Position numbers and translations under genes: made by a program. The notes beneath the pieces are model-generated. The model worked only from the letters and a program-made list of their open reading frames with translations. It had not been told where the DNA came from and did not search any database. Of a stretch of 24,670 bases of DNA, positions 10,280-19,255 are shown piece after piece; the stretch's first letter is position 1, and every line of letters starts with the position of its first letter. Origin of the DNA: Gnetum montanum (Eukaryota; Streptophyta; Gnetopsida; Gnetales; Gnetaceae). The stretch spans positions 62,966-87,635 of the forward strand of contig MNCI01016384.1 in assembly GCA_015680685.1 (NCBI GenBank), read 5' to 3'.

Positions 10280-10979
10280 ATGATGAGTGGCGAGGTACCC
10301 CTACACTCAACCATACGAAACAAGTGTAGCACGCACGATCCGGTCAAACTCTGTAGACTAAATGCCTACACACCCCATGGAACACTTGGGGTTAACCATT
10401 CGTTGTCTTCCCAGACTTACTTGTGTTTGTCACGATGTATGGTTAAGTAAGTCAGAGGTATATGATTTTTATATCTTTTATGTTATATGTCTTCTATGCT
10501 AAAGGGGTGAAGGGTTGAGAAACTAACTAACTCTAACTAATGAACTAAGTCTAAATCAACTAGCATTAGCATCCGTTCCCACTTACTGTACACACCCTGA
10601 ACTATGAAACCATGACTACCAAACGCTAATCATTACTAGGATCACCACACGTAACGCACGTGCTCGAAGTGGTCGTACTGAGGCACTTAACTAGCTTAAG
10701 CATAATGAGCATCTATTCCTTGACTAGCCATACACATCCTTAGATGCTCGTAATCAAGTCATACTCATTCCGCATTCTAGGAGTTGAGGGTGAGAGAATC
10801 TAATCGCGATGAGCAACCGATTCCTTGATTAGCCATACACATCCGTAAATTCTCGTAATCAAGTCGTACTCATGCCGCGCTACTACAGGGTAATAAATAA
10901 CAGTAAGAAATAGCAGGTAATAAATAACAAGTAATAAATCATATTCCATGCACTGCAAGGTTTATCCACAAAGCTCATC

Positions 10980-10985
10980 TTTATT
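10980..10985 (-). terminator. LTR polyadenylation signal AATAAA
   Basis: Minus-strand AATAAA lies 167 bases downstream of the TATA box. It recurs at 4848-4853 and 21013-21018 at nearly the same spacing, consistent with the end of the R region. Confidence 0.5.
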
Positions 10986-11151
10986 ACCGTACACAACTTG
11001 CGTTCAGGTACAATGTTGCTCGAATAAAGATCTGTTCACTTAGGGACTCCTACTACGGGCACATGGAAAATATTCTATCTCTAGAGTGATCAATCTACGA
11101 GAGTTTCCCTACTTCTAGCCTAGGATGGAAAATAAGGGGAGTGCCACCTCT

Positions 11152-11159
11152 TATTTATA
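11152..11159 (-). promoter_or_regulatory. LTR TATA box
   Basis: Minus-strand TATAAATA about 85 bases inside the 5' end of the LTR, in the same place as in the three other copies. It would drive full-length element transcription toward gag at 10139. Confidence 0.7.
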
Positions 11160-11244
11160 GATTTCGCGACAGACTGCGATATCGCGTACGCGACATCACA
11201 GAGGACGACGCGATATCGCGGCTCATGCGAATCGCGTCTCATCA

Positions 11245-12330
11245 CCTGGGAAACAACTTAAGTTTTTGCCACTTATTTTCTATATTCTGCAAGGCGCAAG
11301 CATCGTGGAATGCCTGTAAATGATGTTGTGGATCAATGTTGTATCCCCCTTCAAATCGTAGGATGTTGTTCATGTCTAAGCGTTTGATCCGACTATCTTT
11401 TAAATGCCTTGTTGGAATCCTTACAGCCTTCATTATGTCAAGCATACTTCGGGTTGCAAGTAGGGGCTCGTCATGATCATCTCTTTCATGACGCCTGTGA
11501 TGTCTGCGTTGTTCCCTACTTTTCCTTTGTTCATGCCCTTGTCCTCTCTCTCGACTCTCTCGTTGAGGTCTCTCATTTTTCCTACCTCTATCCTCACCGT
11601 TATGTTCATGATGGCTACGCCCAGATGTGGAAGGAGAGGGGGAGTGATGAGATGAAGGAGAAGAAGAAGGAGAACCATCGCCATGACGATGCTTCCTACC
11701 TTCTCTTCGGCTGCTATGGCCCCGATCGTGGTGATGATCTAAGTGCCCATCCTTGTCTTTTGTTGTTGTTCCCTCTATGAACAATTGATGTTCACGGGCA
11801 TCAGAACCAGGGTTATGTATCGTTGAGCGTAGGTTCTGATACCCCACCTTCTCACTTTCATTAGGAGGGGGAACATCTTTCGATAGAGAACCCGTTATGA
11901 GTGGTTCGCCATCTTCGATTTCACTAAGGACGTGCGGGACCTCTTTGCCTTTCAACAATGTATGTTGGCTCTCCTGCCATGAGTCCCTCATACGTTGTGT
12001 AGTTGTGGGATGATAATCCTTCGTATCAAAATATGCTATAACGTATTTAGCATAGAGTTGAGTCATGTCAATCTGTGCCAAAGCATGAAGGAGCATGTTA
12101 GGAACTGATCGATCTGGAGGTAACACGATGTTACCTTGCAAATCCCTCCAGCACATCTGTTCATCTTGATGGAAGATAAAAGTAAAATTGGGAATATACT
12201 CATCGGGATGAATATATTCCACCCTATATTGTTGAGGAACTGGCTGATTTAGGTTATGTGTTTTTGATTGCCGACTATTCTTTGTATTATCCCTAGGTGA
12301 AGTGCTCTTGTGAGAAGAAGAAGAAGACAT
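11245..12330 (-). pseudogene. Gag of the outer element, truncated by the inner insertion
   Basis: The frame is open for about 361 codons from the ATG at 12330 down to KLKLFPR, where LTR sequence TGATGAG adds an immediate stop. It has the Ser-rich N-terminus, a conserved YIPNFTFIFHQDEQ region, a Ser/His/Arg-rich low-complexity linker (about residues 190-285), and MLDIMKAVRIPTRHLKDSRIKRLDMNNILRFEGGYN leading to the gag domain. Unlike the inner copy it has no stops, for example keeping CGC where the inner copy has TGA. The capsid-like gag domain beyond KLFPR is absent; the inner element's LTR starts exactly there. It is the best-preserved ORF of the family in this window but still partial. Confidence 0.85.
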
Positions 12331-12436
12331 GATGTCTTATAGGTGTGCTAATTTTCCCGTTATATAAATTTTTCTTTAATTAACCCGAAGGTTTGTTTAG
12401 GCTCCCAACGATGTGAGTGATATCCTATGTTTTATT
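12331..12436 (-). other. Leader between gag and PBS of the outer element
   Basis: This aligns with 10140-10233 of the inner element (GTGCTAATT, CCGTTATATAAATTTTT, AATGATATCC-like blocks). It ends at the N gap, some tens of bases before the PBS would appear. Confidence 0.75.
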
Positions 12437-12947
12437 NNNNNNNNNNNNNNNNNNNNNNNNNNNNNNNNNNNNNNNNNNNNNNNNNNNNNNNNNNNNNNNN
12501 NNNNNNNNNNNNNNNNNNNNNNNNNNNNNNNNNNNNNNNNNNNNNNNNNNNNNNNNNNNNNNNNNNNNNNNNNNNNNNNNNNNNNNNNNNNNNNNNNNNN
12601 NNNNNNNNNNNNNNNNNNNNNNNNNNNNNNNNNNNNNNNNNNNNNNNNNNNNNNNNNNNNNNNNNNNNNNNNNNNNNNNNNNNNNNNNNNNNNNNNNNNN
12701 NNNNNNNNNNNNNNNNNNNNNNNNNNNNNNNNNNNNNNNNNNNNNNNNNNNNNNNNNNNNNNNNNNNNNNNNNNNNNNNNNNNNNNNNNNNNNNNNNNNN
12801 NNNNNNNNNNNNNNNNNNNNNNNNNNNNNNNNNNNNNNNNNNNNNNNNNNNNNNNNNNNNNNNNNNNNNNNNNNNNNNNNNNNNNNNNNNNNNNNNNNNN
12901 NNNNNNNNNNNNNNNNNNNNNNNNNNNNNNNNNNNNNNNNNNNNNNN
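12437..12947. other. Assembly gap (511 Ns)
   Basis: Alignment with the inner element predicts that the gap hides the PBS and about the first 730 plus-strand bases of the outer 5' LTR, roughly 780 bases in all. The N run is 511, so either its length is an estimate or this LTR has an internal deletion. Translations across it are meaningless. Confidence 0.95.
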
Positions 12948-13191
12948 GTTGCTCGAATAAAGATCCGTTCACTTTAAGACTCCTGCTGCGGGCACATGGA
13001 AAATATTTTATCTCTGGAGTGATCAATCTGCCAGAGTTTCCTTACTTCTAGCCTAGATGATGAAACAAAGGAGAGCCGCCTCTTATTTATAGATATGATG
13101 GCGCACCGCGATATCACGTACGCGATATCGCATGGGATGTGATATCATAGTGGCCGTGATATCACGGCACATGCGATATCGCGTCTCATCA
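12948..13191 (-). repeat. 5' LTR of the outer element, U3 end only
   Basis: It aligns with 11012-11244 from GTTGCTCGAATAAAG to the terminal CTCATCA at 13185-13191. TATAAATA on the minus strand is at 13084-13091. Five GATATC sites lie between 13110 and 13180, including the 14-base palindrome CCGTGATATCACGG at 13154-13167. The remainder lies in the N gap. Host sequence begins at 13192. Confidence 0.9.
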
Positions 13192-14010
13192 ACCTCCAAG
13201 CCTAGATCACCCAAAATCCAAGTGTAAATCTTACAAAAACTCTAATTATAGTTATCCTAAATATTTATAGAGACCAAAATACAAAAAATGAACATCTAGG
13301 CTAGACTACTCTAACCAAGCAAACATTAAATATGTAAATATACTACCTACTAAGACAAACTAACTATTACAATTAAATACAAAAGAGTTCTATAAAGACA
13401 AAGCACATTCTATATCACCATACCAAGAACAAAGCATGGCAAGCATAACACACATACACTTATCAATGTGATAACCCTAAGTACTAGCCAATAACCATGG
13501 TACTTGTAAGCTCATTCAACCATCTCAATGCATAGACATAAAATATCATAATACATGAGCACATGATGACACTAATACATAGCACATAAACCCATCTATC
13601 TACAACATCCATCATAAGGTAAAATGCATCAAGACCAAGGAAATTGATACTAACTCAAGGTGCATCAAAATATATGGTGTTATAAACTATTAGTATACAA
13701 AATAATAAATAAATACATTGGACAAGGTAATGCTATTTAATTAATAGGAACTAAACATCTAAATGTTTTGTTACATGTGAAAATAATATTTATGTTTCAA
13801 ATATTTGTTTTGAATAGAAATAATTTTCTTTTTATTTTAATCATCTATGATTTTGATGTGGACCATTTTCCAATATCCTACTTACATGTGTTAAATTTTG
13901 TTGATCTATCTTTCCTCTAAGTATGAGGTTTGTTTTGTGATTCAAAAGAGCTATCATAGATGATCTACAATAGTAATCCTAGGTCATGATATCTATTGCA
14001 AGTTATGTTT
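13192..14010. other. AT-rich intergenic DNA, no gene seen
   Basis: The sequence is A/T-rich with only short chance ORFs. I see no domain, splice structure, LTR or RNA gene here. It lies between the outer retroelement and the relics at 14.0-14.4 kb. Confidence 0.7.
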
Positions 14011-14019
14011 CCAATGAAA

Positions 14020-14082
14020 GGTAGCTCAAGTGGTCATCTCATTATTTTGGCAAGGATTTGTAGGTAAGAGTTGACAATTTTG
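14020..14082 (+). other. Possible tRNA-derived pol III promoter relic
   Basis: TAGCTCAAGTGG at 14022-14033 fits the tRNA box A pattern. About 35 bases on, AGTTGACAATT at 14069-14079 is a weak box B candidate at tRNA-like distance. TTTTGGCAAGGA between them resembles TTTGCATGGA at the same place in the minus-strand relic nearby. No intact cloverleaf can be folded. A SINE remnant is possible; chance cannot be excluded. Confidence 0.3.
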
Positions 14083-14194
14083 AATGTTTCACCTTTATAT
14101 ACATTTGAAATGTTTACTTACATCCACCAAGACACTCTTGGATCTACAAATAGAATAGTTTCAATTTTTTTAAAAAATCCATAACTCAACATTA

Positions 14195-14263
14195 CTTCAC
14201 TAAAATCAAACTAGTGATATAAGGCTTCCATGCAAAGACTCTTACCACTTAGCTAACAACTCA
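14195..14263 (-). other. tRNA-derived (SINE-like) relic with box A and box B
   Basis: On the minus strand TAGCTAAGTGG (14245-14255) fits box A and AGTTTGATTTT (14202-14212) lies 32 bases downstream where box B belongs. Every mismatch of the latter to the box B consensus GGTTCGANTCC is a C-to-T or G-to-A change, as expected from decay of methylated DNA. Between them TTTGCAT matches an Ala(UGC)-type anticodon loop, but the anticodon stem does not pair. It is therefore a decayed tRNA-like or SINE sequence, not a working tRNA gene. Confidence 0.45.
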
Positions 14264-14298
14264 TTGTGTAAGTAGGTGAAAGATTTAATAATGATGTT

Positions 14299-14344
14299 TT
14301 ATGATAATGATCCTAAGGTAGCAAAATTCATTGTTGGGTAAGTT
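14299..14344 (+). pseudogene. Fragment of large-subunit rRNA (domain IV core)
   Basis: Aligned without gaps to the organellar/bacterial-type LSU rRNA core TAACTATAACGG / TCCTAAGGTAGC / GAAATTC / CTTGTCGGGTAAGTT, this stretch matches at 38 of 46 positions by hand. The 12 bases TCCTAAGGTAGC are exact. Five of the eight differences are C to T or G to A. Homology fades on both sides, so this is a short relic, most simply organellar DNA inserted in the nucleus. The reference is from memory; plastid versus mitochondrial origin is not resolved. Confidence 0.65.
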
Positions 14345-14346
14345 GC

Positions 14347-14424
14347 ATGAGCCCACTTAAGATCTCTATGGATGAAGCGAAATGGATGAGCCCACTTAAG
14401 ATCTTGATGGATGATTTACTATTC
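14347..14424. repeat. Two-copy 39-base direct repeat
   Basis: ATGAGCCCACTTAAGATCT begins at 14347 and again at 14386, each followed by a TATGGATGA or TGATGGATGA variant. It adjoins the LSU rRNA relic. The tail of each copy differs. Confidence 0.8.
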
Positions 14425-15240
14425 ATCAATTAGGTGGAACAAAAAATGGTCACAACTCTTTATCTTAATTATTGTAGGCCAAATTGCATACTATAACAAA
14501 GCACTATCTTTGCAACACCTTAACATTAAACATAGGGTGATAAAACATTATCATCATTCCTTTATAACATCGATATAAAGTTATGGTTGAAGTGGGTGAA
14601 GAATTGAATAGTCATTTTCTATCATCACCATCTTTCCAACACCTTAAGCATATACTTATAGTTTTGTACAAAATAAATAGGATAATGAACCGGGAAGTAA
14701 AATTTTCAAGGTTGAAAGTGAGGCTTTTTAGACTTCTCTTTGCTTAGTATTACACATCTGTATTCAAACCAAAAAAACAAAGTAATGGGCTTCCTAGAAT
14801 AAGAGCTTGTGTGCAAACTGAACAGAAAACTCGCTTTGAAATACTCTAATTTACATTGTCTGATGCGTGTATGCACGCCACGTAGCAGCATCTTGTAATT
14901 CCCGACTTCCGCTACCATGTGCGGCAACACACGGTTGTTGTACTGTTGTTTCACACACACTATCCATGGTACATTCACAAATTGCCCCGGTTGCCTTACG
15001 CAACCATAGCGTCATATTTGCAGCGAATTGAAGCGATAAGCAACAGGGATTCCTCATCCATATTAAACAAAATAACCTATCAACAGAACACCATAACCTA
15101 TCACTCTGCGGACTCTACTCTCTATCAGTACCTGAATCCAGTATGCTCCACCTCGTCCATATCCATATTTACAGTAACGAATAACAGCCACCGCCATGGC
15201 AACAGCCGCTTCTGTTTCTGCTTCCTTGGAGCGGTCATCC
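14425..15240. other. Downstream flank of the kinase gene, no further gene seen
   Basis: AT-rich sequence with short ORFs lacking recognisable domains. The part just below 15241 should be the kinase 3' untranslated region. I found no clear minus-strand AATAAA, so the transcript end is not placed. Confidence 0.55.
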
Positions 15241-16014
15241 TCATGCAATTCGGTGCCGATGCTCGAGGAACCACGCATGCTCTGCATCCATTCAAACATA
15301 ACACAAACCCTTGAACCAAGAAATCACGAAATTCGGGCCCTTGGGGCACGCAATCTAATACGAGAAACACAGAACTTGGTATTTTGAAGCAAGCAGAGAG
15401 CGTACGGAGGAGGTGGGAAGCAGAAGGCCTGGACGAGGGATGGCGCTGAAGCATGAGGCGGAGCAGAGAGCGCACGGAAGCGGACATGTGTGACCGGAAG
15501 CACAGGCGGCCGCGGAGGATGCTTCGGAAGATGTCGTGCACGGAGTCGCCGCGGAACGGCGGGATCCCGCAAAGCATCATGTACAGCACCACGCCGGCGC
15601 TCCAGACGTCGACTTTCTCGGTGTATTCACATTGGCCTTCCACGATCTCGGGCGCCACGTAGTACGGCGTCCCGACCAGTCCGGTCATGCTCCCCCTGCC
15701 GGCGCGGAAGAAGGCGGCCTGCCCGAAATCGCTGATCTTGACGCGCCCGGAGAAGGCGTCGACGAACAGAATGTTGTCGGGCTTGACGTCGCGGTGGGCG
15801 ACGCCTCGCGCGTGGCAGAAGGCCAAACCCTCCATCACCTGCTGCATCGCTCTCGCCGCCTCCCTCTCCGAGAACACTCGTCCCTCCGCGTTGTTGCCGG
15901 CGATGCGATCGAACAGATCTCCGCCCTCGCACAACTCCATCACCATCACCACCGCCACCGCCTCCGCCTCCGCCTCCGCCTCGCTCTTACTATTACAGTT
16001 CTTGCGTTCTTTCC

Positions 16015-16051
<37 letters not shown>

Positions 16052-16438
16052 ATCATCTTCGTCGTTATAATCCTGCTCCTGCTGCCCCTGCTGCCGCTCT
16101 TGTTGGTGGGAATCCAAGGCAAGAACGCCGTGTAGTCGCACTAGAGCCTCGTGCGGCGACGCCTCCGTTGCACAGAGGTATTGCATGGCTTTCACTTCGC
16201 TGCCCACGCATTCGGCGTCGAATGGATCCGACGGCATCGTCACGATCTTGCACGCTGCCGCCGTTCCGTCCGCCGACCTGTAACAGCGCCGCACCTCTCC
16301 GAATCGGCCCTTGCCAATGAGGCCGCCCTCCGATTGGTCGATGCGCCACGCATCTCCGTTTGGCAGCGTCACCGTGCTGCTGCTGCTGCTGCTCTTGTCG
16401 TTGCTGTTCTTGTGTGCCTTCGCCGACGGCGTAGTCAT
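15241..16438 (-). CDS. Ser/Thr protein kinase, PEP carboxylase kinase-like (two exons)
   Basis: Exon 1 is 16438-15406 and exon 2 15281-15241, giving 357 residues. All kinase landmarks are present: glycine loop G42-K-G-R-F-G47-E-V49, Lys64 in AACKIV, Glu81, catalytic HRDVKPDN (215-222), DFG (237-239), GTPYYVAPE (256-264), DVWSAGV (277-283) and Arg337. The GTPYYVAPE activation-segment end, the short N- and C-terminal flanks and the late intron resemble plant PPCK, a Ca-independent CDPK/SnRK-group kinase that phosphorylates PEP carboxylase. PEPKR or another group member is the alternative. Residues 111-163 are an acidic Gln/Glu/Ala-rich insert between beta-4 and beta-5, absent in typical PPCK. 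Met at 16438 was chosen because the in-frame Met at 16561 adds 41 residues with no kinase character. The gene is GC-rich in an AT-rich setting. Confidence 0.82.
15282..15405 (-). other. Predicted intron of the kinase gene (124 bp)
   Basis: The donor GTACGC follows CTCCTCC at 15406, and the acceptor GGATGCAG ends at 15282. Splicing here joins SASHLL to QHAWF, which restores the canonical LLxHPW motif that ends kinase domains of this group; the stop TGA follows eight codons later at 15241-15243. Without splicing the frame stays open to 15125, replacing HAWF and the tail with an unrelated 93-residue C-terminus (437 residues in total). Confidence 0.75.
16015..16050. repeat. Hexanucleotide microsatellite (CCTGCT)6 in the kinase coding region
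   Basis: Six perfect CCTGCT units on the plus strand encode the (Gln-Glu) repeat around residues 130-141 of the kinase. Related interrupted units continue at 16071-16100. The unit length is a multiple of three, so length variation would keep the frame. Confidence 0.9.
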
Positions 16439-17250
16439 TGCGAATACGAAAAAGACAATAACGGAGCACCGGCGCGGCTCTGGGGTTCCACAACCGAATC
16501 CTGCTCGACTACTGCTTTCCCAGTTTGCTCGTCTTTGCTTTACATTTGGTCGTCCAGACACACCTAAACCGGAAGAACCGAGACACCGTACCCACTATTG
16601 ACTGCTCTATTGTGTGTCGGATCCATAACGAATATTCTACAGAATCTCCCTTTAGACTTTTGCCTGCCTTCCGTAATTTCTTCGTTTGTAAGCAGTGACT
16701 TGTCTGTCCCACCTCGACCAGGCATTTACCCGTTGGTTTGGGCTCCTGGCGCTCCTGTAACGTGGGGACGTACGAAATGATGGTTTTGTTTTCGGTTTTG
16801 GGGAGCAACGCAGTTTAGCGCTAACAGAGGCTCAGACTCGACCCAACCACCGCCTTATCTGATGTGAGCATTACAAGCCAAGTCAAGTCATAACAGTGCA
16901 TTAAGTTAATCCTCGTGAACACACGATATTTTTATTTCAAAACTGCTGATACGTGAATCTCAGCGAAGGCGGGCGCATCGCGCTGAGCTGGACGCTCGGG
17001 ACTGTCCGGAGGTAGACGTCAACATCGAATAATAATAACGTAAGGTACGCACTGGGACTATCCAAATAACGTGCTGGCCCACACGTTTGCTTACTATACC
17101 AGGGACAAAATTTTCTTCCCTCGGCTTTATTGGAAGGGCGGCTAATTTTAAGACGCAAAGTAATGAATATTAATAAAAAAATTTTAAAATAATATTTTAA
17201 TAAAACAAAAATTATAAAAATTATCATTAAGCAAGAAATCTTAGTGTAGG
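16439..17250 (-). promoter_or_regulatory. Upstream region of the kinase gene
   Basis: This holds the 5' untranslated region and promoter by position. No convincing TATA box was found. Three ACGT-core sites lie together: TGACGTC on the minus strand at 17015-17021, AACGTG near 17069 and CACACGTT near 17083. Such cores bind plant bZIP or bHLH factors, but this is only a motif match. No other gene is visible. Confidence 0.35.
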
Positions 17251-19000
17251 CAAGAATTAAGTAAAATTGAACAAATGATCATCATGATTGTTTGCCTTTA
17301 TTCCATCTATGACAAGTTAACTGTTAAGGTAAATTAATGAATAAAATAAAATGAATGATTAAGAGAATTCTAAGAGTATATACAAAGCTCTACAAAGTAG
17401 ATAGTGAAACACAAAAAATAAAAGGAAATATTAGAACACTAAAAAAGTCATCATTACAAGTAACTCAAAGTCAAATTGAAATTGAAGTTCCAAACACCCA
17501 TAGGATCTATTGAACTGATATTACATTTTCATAAAAAATAAAGACAATCTTTGTACTAAGCACCAATGGAGACAATAAAAACAAATCATATAAGTTTTTT
17601 GTTGCAACAGTATAATGATGTCTCAAATTGGTAGTCACAACATAGAAAAGAATACATGCAACTTGCATAACGTATAGGTGCGCTCTTCTCCAACAAGTTG
17701 AATCCATCTTTCACTTCCAATTCTTAGATAATGCAAACTTAAATGAAACTTGTTGATAGCACTTCAATGATTGGAATAGCAGTTGAGAGATAGTAAGCTT
17801 CTACATCTAGTTTGTTAAATCTAATATGACAAATAAAATTGTTTATTGCCTTCTACATTATACCATAACTGTGTTAAAACCTTCTACTTGACTAATAGGG
17901 GAATATGCTTAAGATTTTGTTGCACTTCTGCCCAAGAAATATTCTATTTCCACAACTTAATGAAAAGCATTAGCAGTTTGCTTTCCCACTATGCTTGTTG
18001 TGTTCTAAAAGTGGTTGAGTAGAGAACATAAAATGCACTCAATGCAAGATTAAAATGAAGATATCTCAGCAAAATGGGTAAGATATCATTGATGTAGGTT
18101 ACCCACGAAGGCAGTAATAACCCCTTATACAAGATATCCTATGTTAAAAGTAACCCCAATGAAATTTACAGCAAAACAACAATAAAATCACCAATAAAGC
18201 TAGTTGACTATCCATGTTATTATCATGCCACATGCACACCAATATGATCTTTGCATTGGTATCATACCCTAATTTTTATTGGCAATGTAGTTAGCACCAT
18301 GAACTAAATTTTATTGGCACATATATCAACACAACATTGCATCTATGTATGTTAATTATTATAATTATTTCTATCTTCTTATGCCATAATAGAAACATTG
18401 ATGCTCTTTACTAATGATGAGGAGTTTTGAAAATACCCTGCTTTTACTATACCAATTTTTTTATGAAACATCCATTTTAGGGTGAGGCTTAAGAAGGGTT
18501 GAAATTTTGACTTTAGGTACATCATTTTGCAAATAGTGTACATGGGCAAACTACTATACATATACAAACTTCCTTAGGATGTCTTTAATGCTAGTATGGG
18601 ATGTGAGCACTTATACATATGAACATGTATTGTATAAAAAATTCTAACTATAGCAATAAATAATTCTAATTGGTTTCTATAGCAATAAAAAAATTCTAAG
18701 TGTTTTTTAGAAGTAAGTAAACTTTTAAAACAAATAAACTTGAACTTGCAATTTCTTTTTCTTTTTTTAAATTTCAAGTACATACCACTATTCTAAACAT
18801 GTTTTTTACATTATTTATACATGCTCGCTAACAAGAATAGTAGAACCCATACATATATAAACATGGTTAATACTCCTTGTTACATATACATGCACCGGTA
18901 ACATCGCATTAAAGACATGATAAGGAACTTGTTATGCTCTGTGCAGGTGCACATGGCTACGGTGCCTATAGATAATTGCATAAGTAACGTCGAACAATTA
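17251..19000. other. AT-rich intergenic DNA, no gene seen
   Basis: Only short ORFs without domain character. I looked on both strands for pol motifs, LTR ends, splice-like coding segments and RNA genes, and saw nothing supportable. Confidence 0.65.
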
Positions 19001-19001
19001 G

Positions 19002-19255
19002 CAAAACAAAAAGAGAGGAAAGGAAAGTCAAGGAAAGCGACAAATGCAAAAAAAATAAACGAGGTACGTGTAAGTTACGAAAGCAAAAGGGAAGGGAAGG
19101 AAAGCGACATACGCAGAAGAAAAAACTAAAGAAGGTGCGTGTAAATTACCAAAGCGATATACGCATAAAAAACAAACAAGATACGTGTAAATCACCAAAC
19201 CAAAAGGAAAGGAAAGGAAAGCGATATCCGCAGAAAAAATAAACAAGGTACGTGG
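19002..19255. repeat. Degenerate minisatellite, four units of about 46-71 bp
   Basis: Each unit has a purine run (GGAAAGGAAAG), AAAGCGA, a YGCAGAAAAAA stretch, and GGTACGTGTAAATTACCAAAG or a variant. ACGTG occurs near 19066, 19183 and 19250, and GCGTG near 19137. The third unit lacks the purine run. Minus-strand ORFs over this region are Phe/Cys-rich repeats produced by the array and are not treated as genes. Confidence 0.75.

Larger units (their letters stand above)
4352..11244 (-). mobile_element. Inner, pol-deleted Ty3/gypsy derivative with two LTRs
   Basis: A minus-strand element about 6.9 kb long. Its 5' LTR is 10281-11244, PBS 10262-10279, gag 8706-10139, gag C-terminus and protease 6996-8624, 3' non-coding region 5142-6862, PPT 5130-5141 and truncated 3' LTR 4352-5129. 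Compared with the outer element it lacks everything from the start of RT to the end of integrase; the junction is at 6858-6862. The two LTRs differ at roughly 8% of positions over about 370 hand-compared bases, nearly all transitions and many at CpG, so the insertion is not recent. If ever mobile after the deletion, it would have needed RT and integrase from a relative. Confidence 0.85.
10281..11244 (-). repeat. 5' LTR of the inner element, full length (964 bp)
   Basis: It is bounded by perfect 7-base inverted ends, TGATGAG at 10281 and CTCATCA at 11238-11244. The PBS is on the low-coordinate side and outer-element gag abuts the other side. Minus-strand TATAAATA is at 11152-11159 and AATAAA at 10980-10985. 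An internal 104-base duplication has copies beginning at 10705 and 10809, sharing ATTCCTTGA.TAGCC and CTCGTAATCAAGTC. The U3 start carries GATATC palindromes at 11178-11183 and 11212-11217. Confidence 0.93.
1..13191 (-). mobile_element. Outer Athila-like Ty3/gypsy element, interrupted, left end outside window
   Basis: On the minus strand the order gag, protease, RT, RNase H, integrase is that of Ty3/gypsy. RT and integrase wording (LMDDF, an ADHLSQL string after RNase H, WGIDFMGP) resembles the Athila lineage as I know it. The element is split. Its integrase to C-terminal gag part is at 1-4351, and its N-terminal gag and 5' LTR tail are at 11245-13191. The two parts are joined by inference: both are on the same strand, they carry complementary gag halves, and the copy between them is bounded by its own LTRs. 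Every coding region carries stops or frameshifts except the 11245-12330 gag half, so the element is dead. The 3' LTR would lie left of the window, so the target-site duplication cannot be tested. The alternative is two unrelated fragments of one family. Confidence 0.7.

Noticed and set aside
12397-13051. Several long ORFs across the N run
   Set aside because: They consist of unknown residues; the gap has no readable sequence.
13100-13190. CRISPR-like short repeats
   Set aside because: The repeated units are palindromes inside an LTR of a plant retroelement, without spacer-repeat regularity.
14195-14263. Functional tRNA-Ala gene
   Set aside because: The anticodon loop fits, but the anticodon stem does not pair and box B is decayed.
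15536-16135. Plus-strand 199-residue ORF with His and Leu runs
   Set aside because: Antisense of the kinase exon and its Glu/Gln repeat; no domain of its own.
16439-16561. Kinase start at the upstream in-frame ATG (16561)
   Set aside because: The extra 41 residues show no family resemblance; PPCK-type kinases have short N-termini. It cannot be fully excluded.
17507-18783. Short minus-strand ORFs in the AT-rich region
   Set aside because: Low-complexity, no domain, no splice context, length expected by chance.
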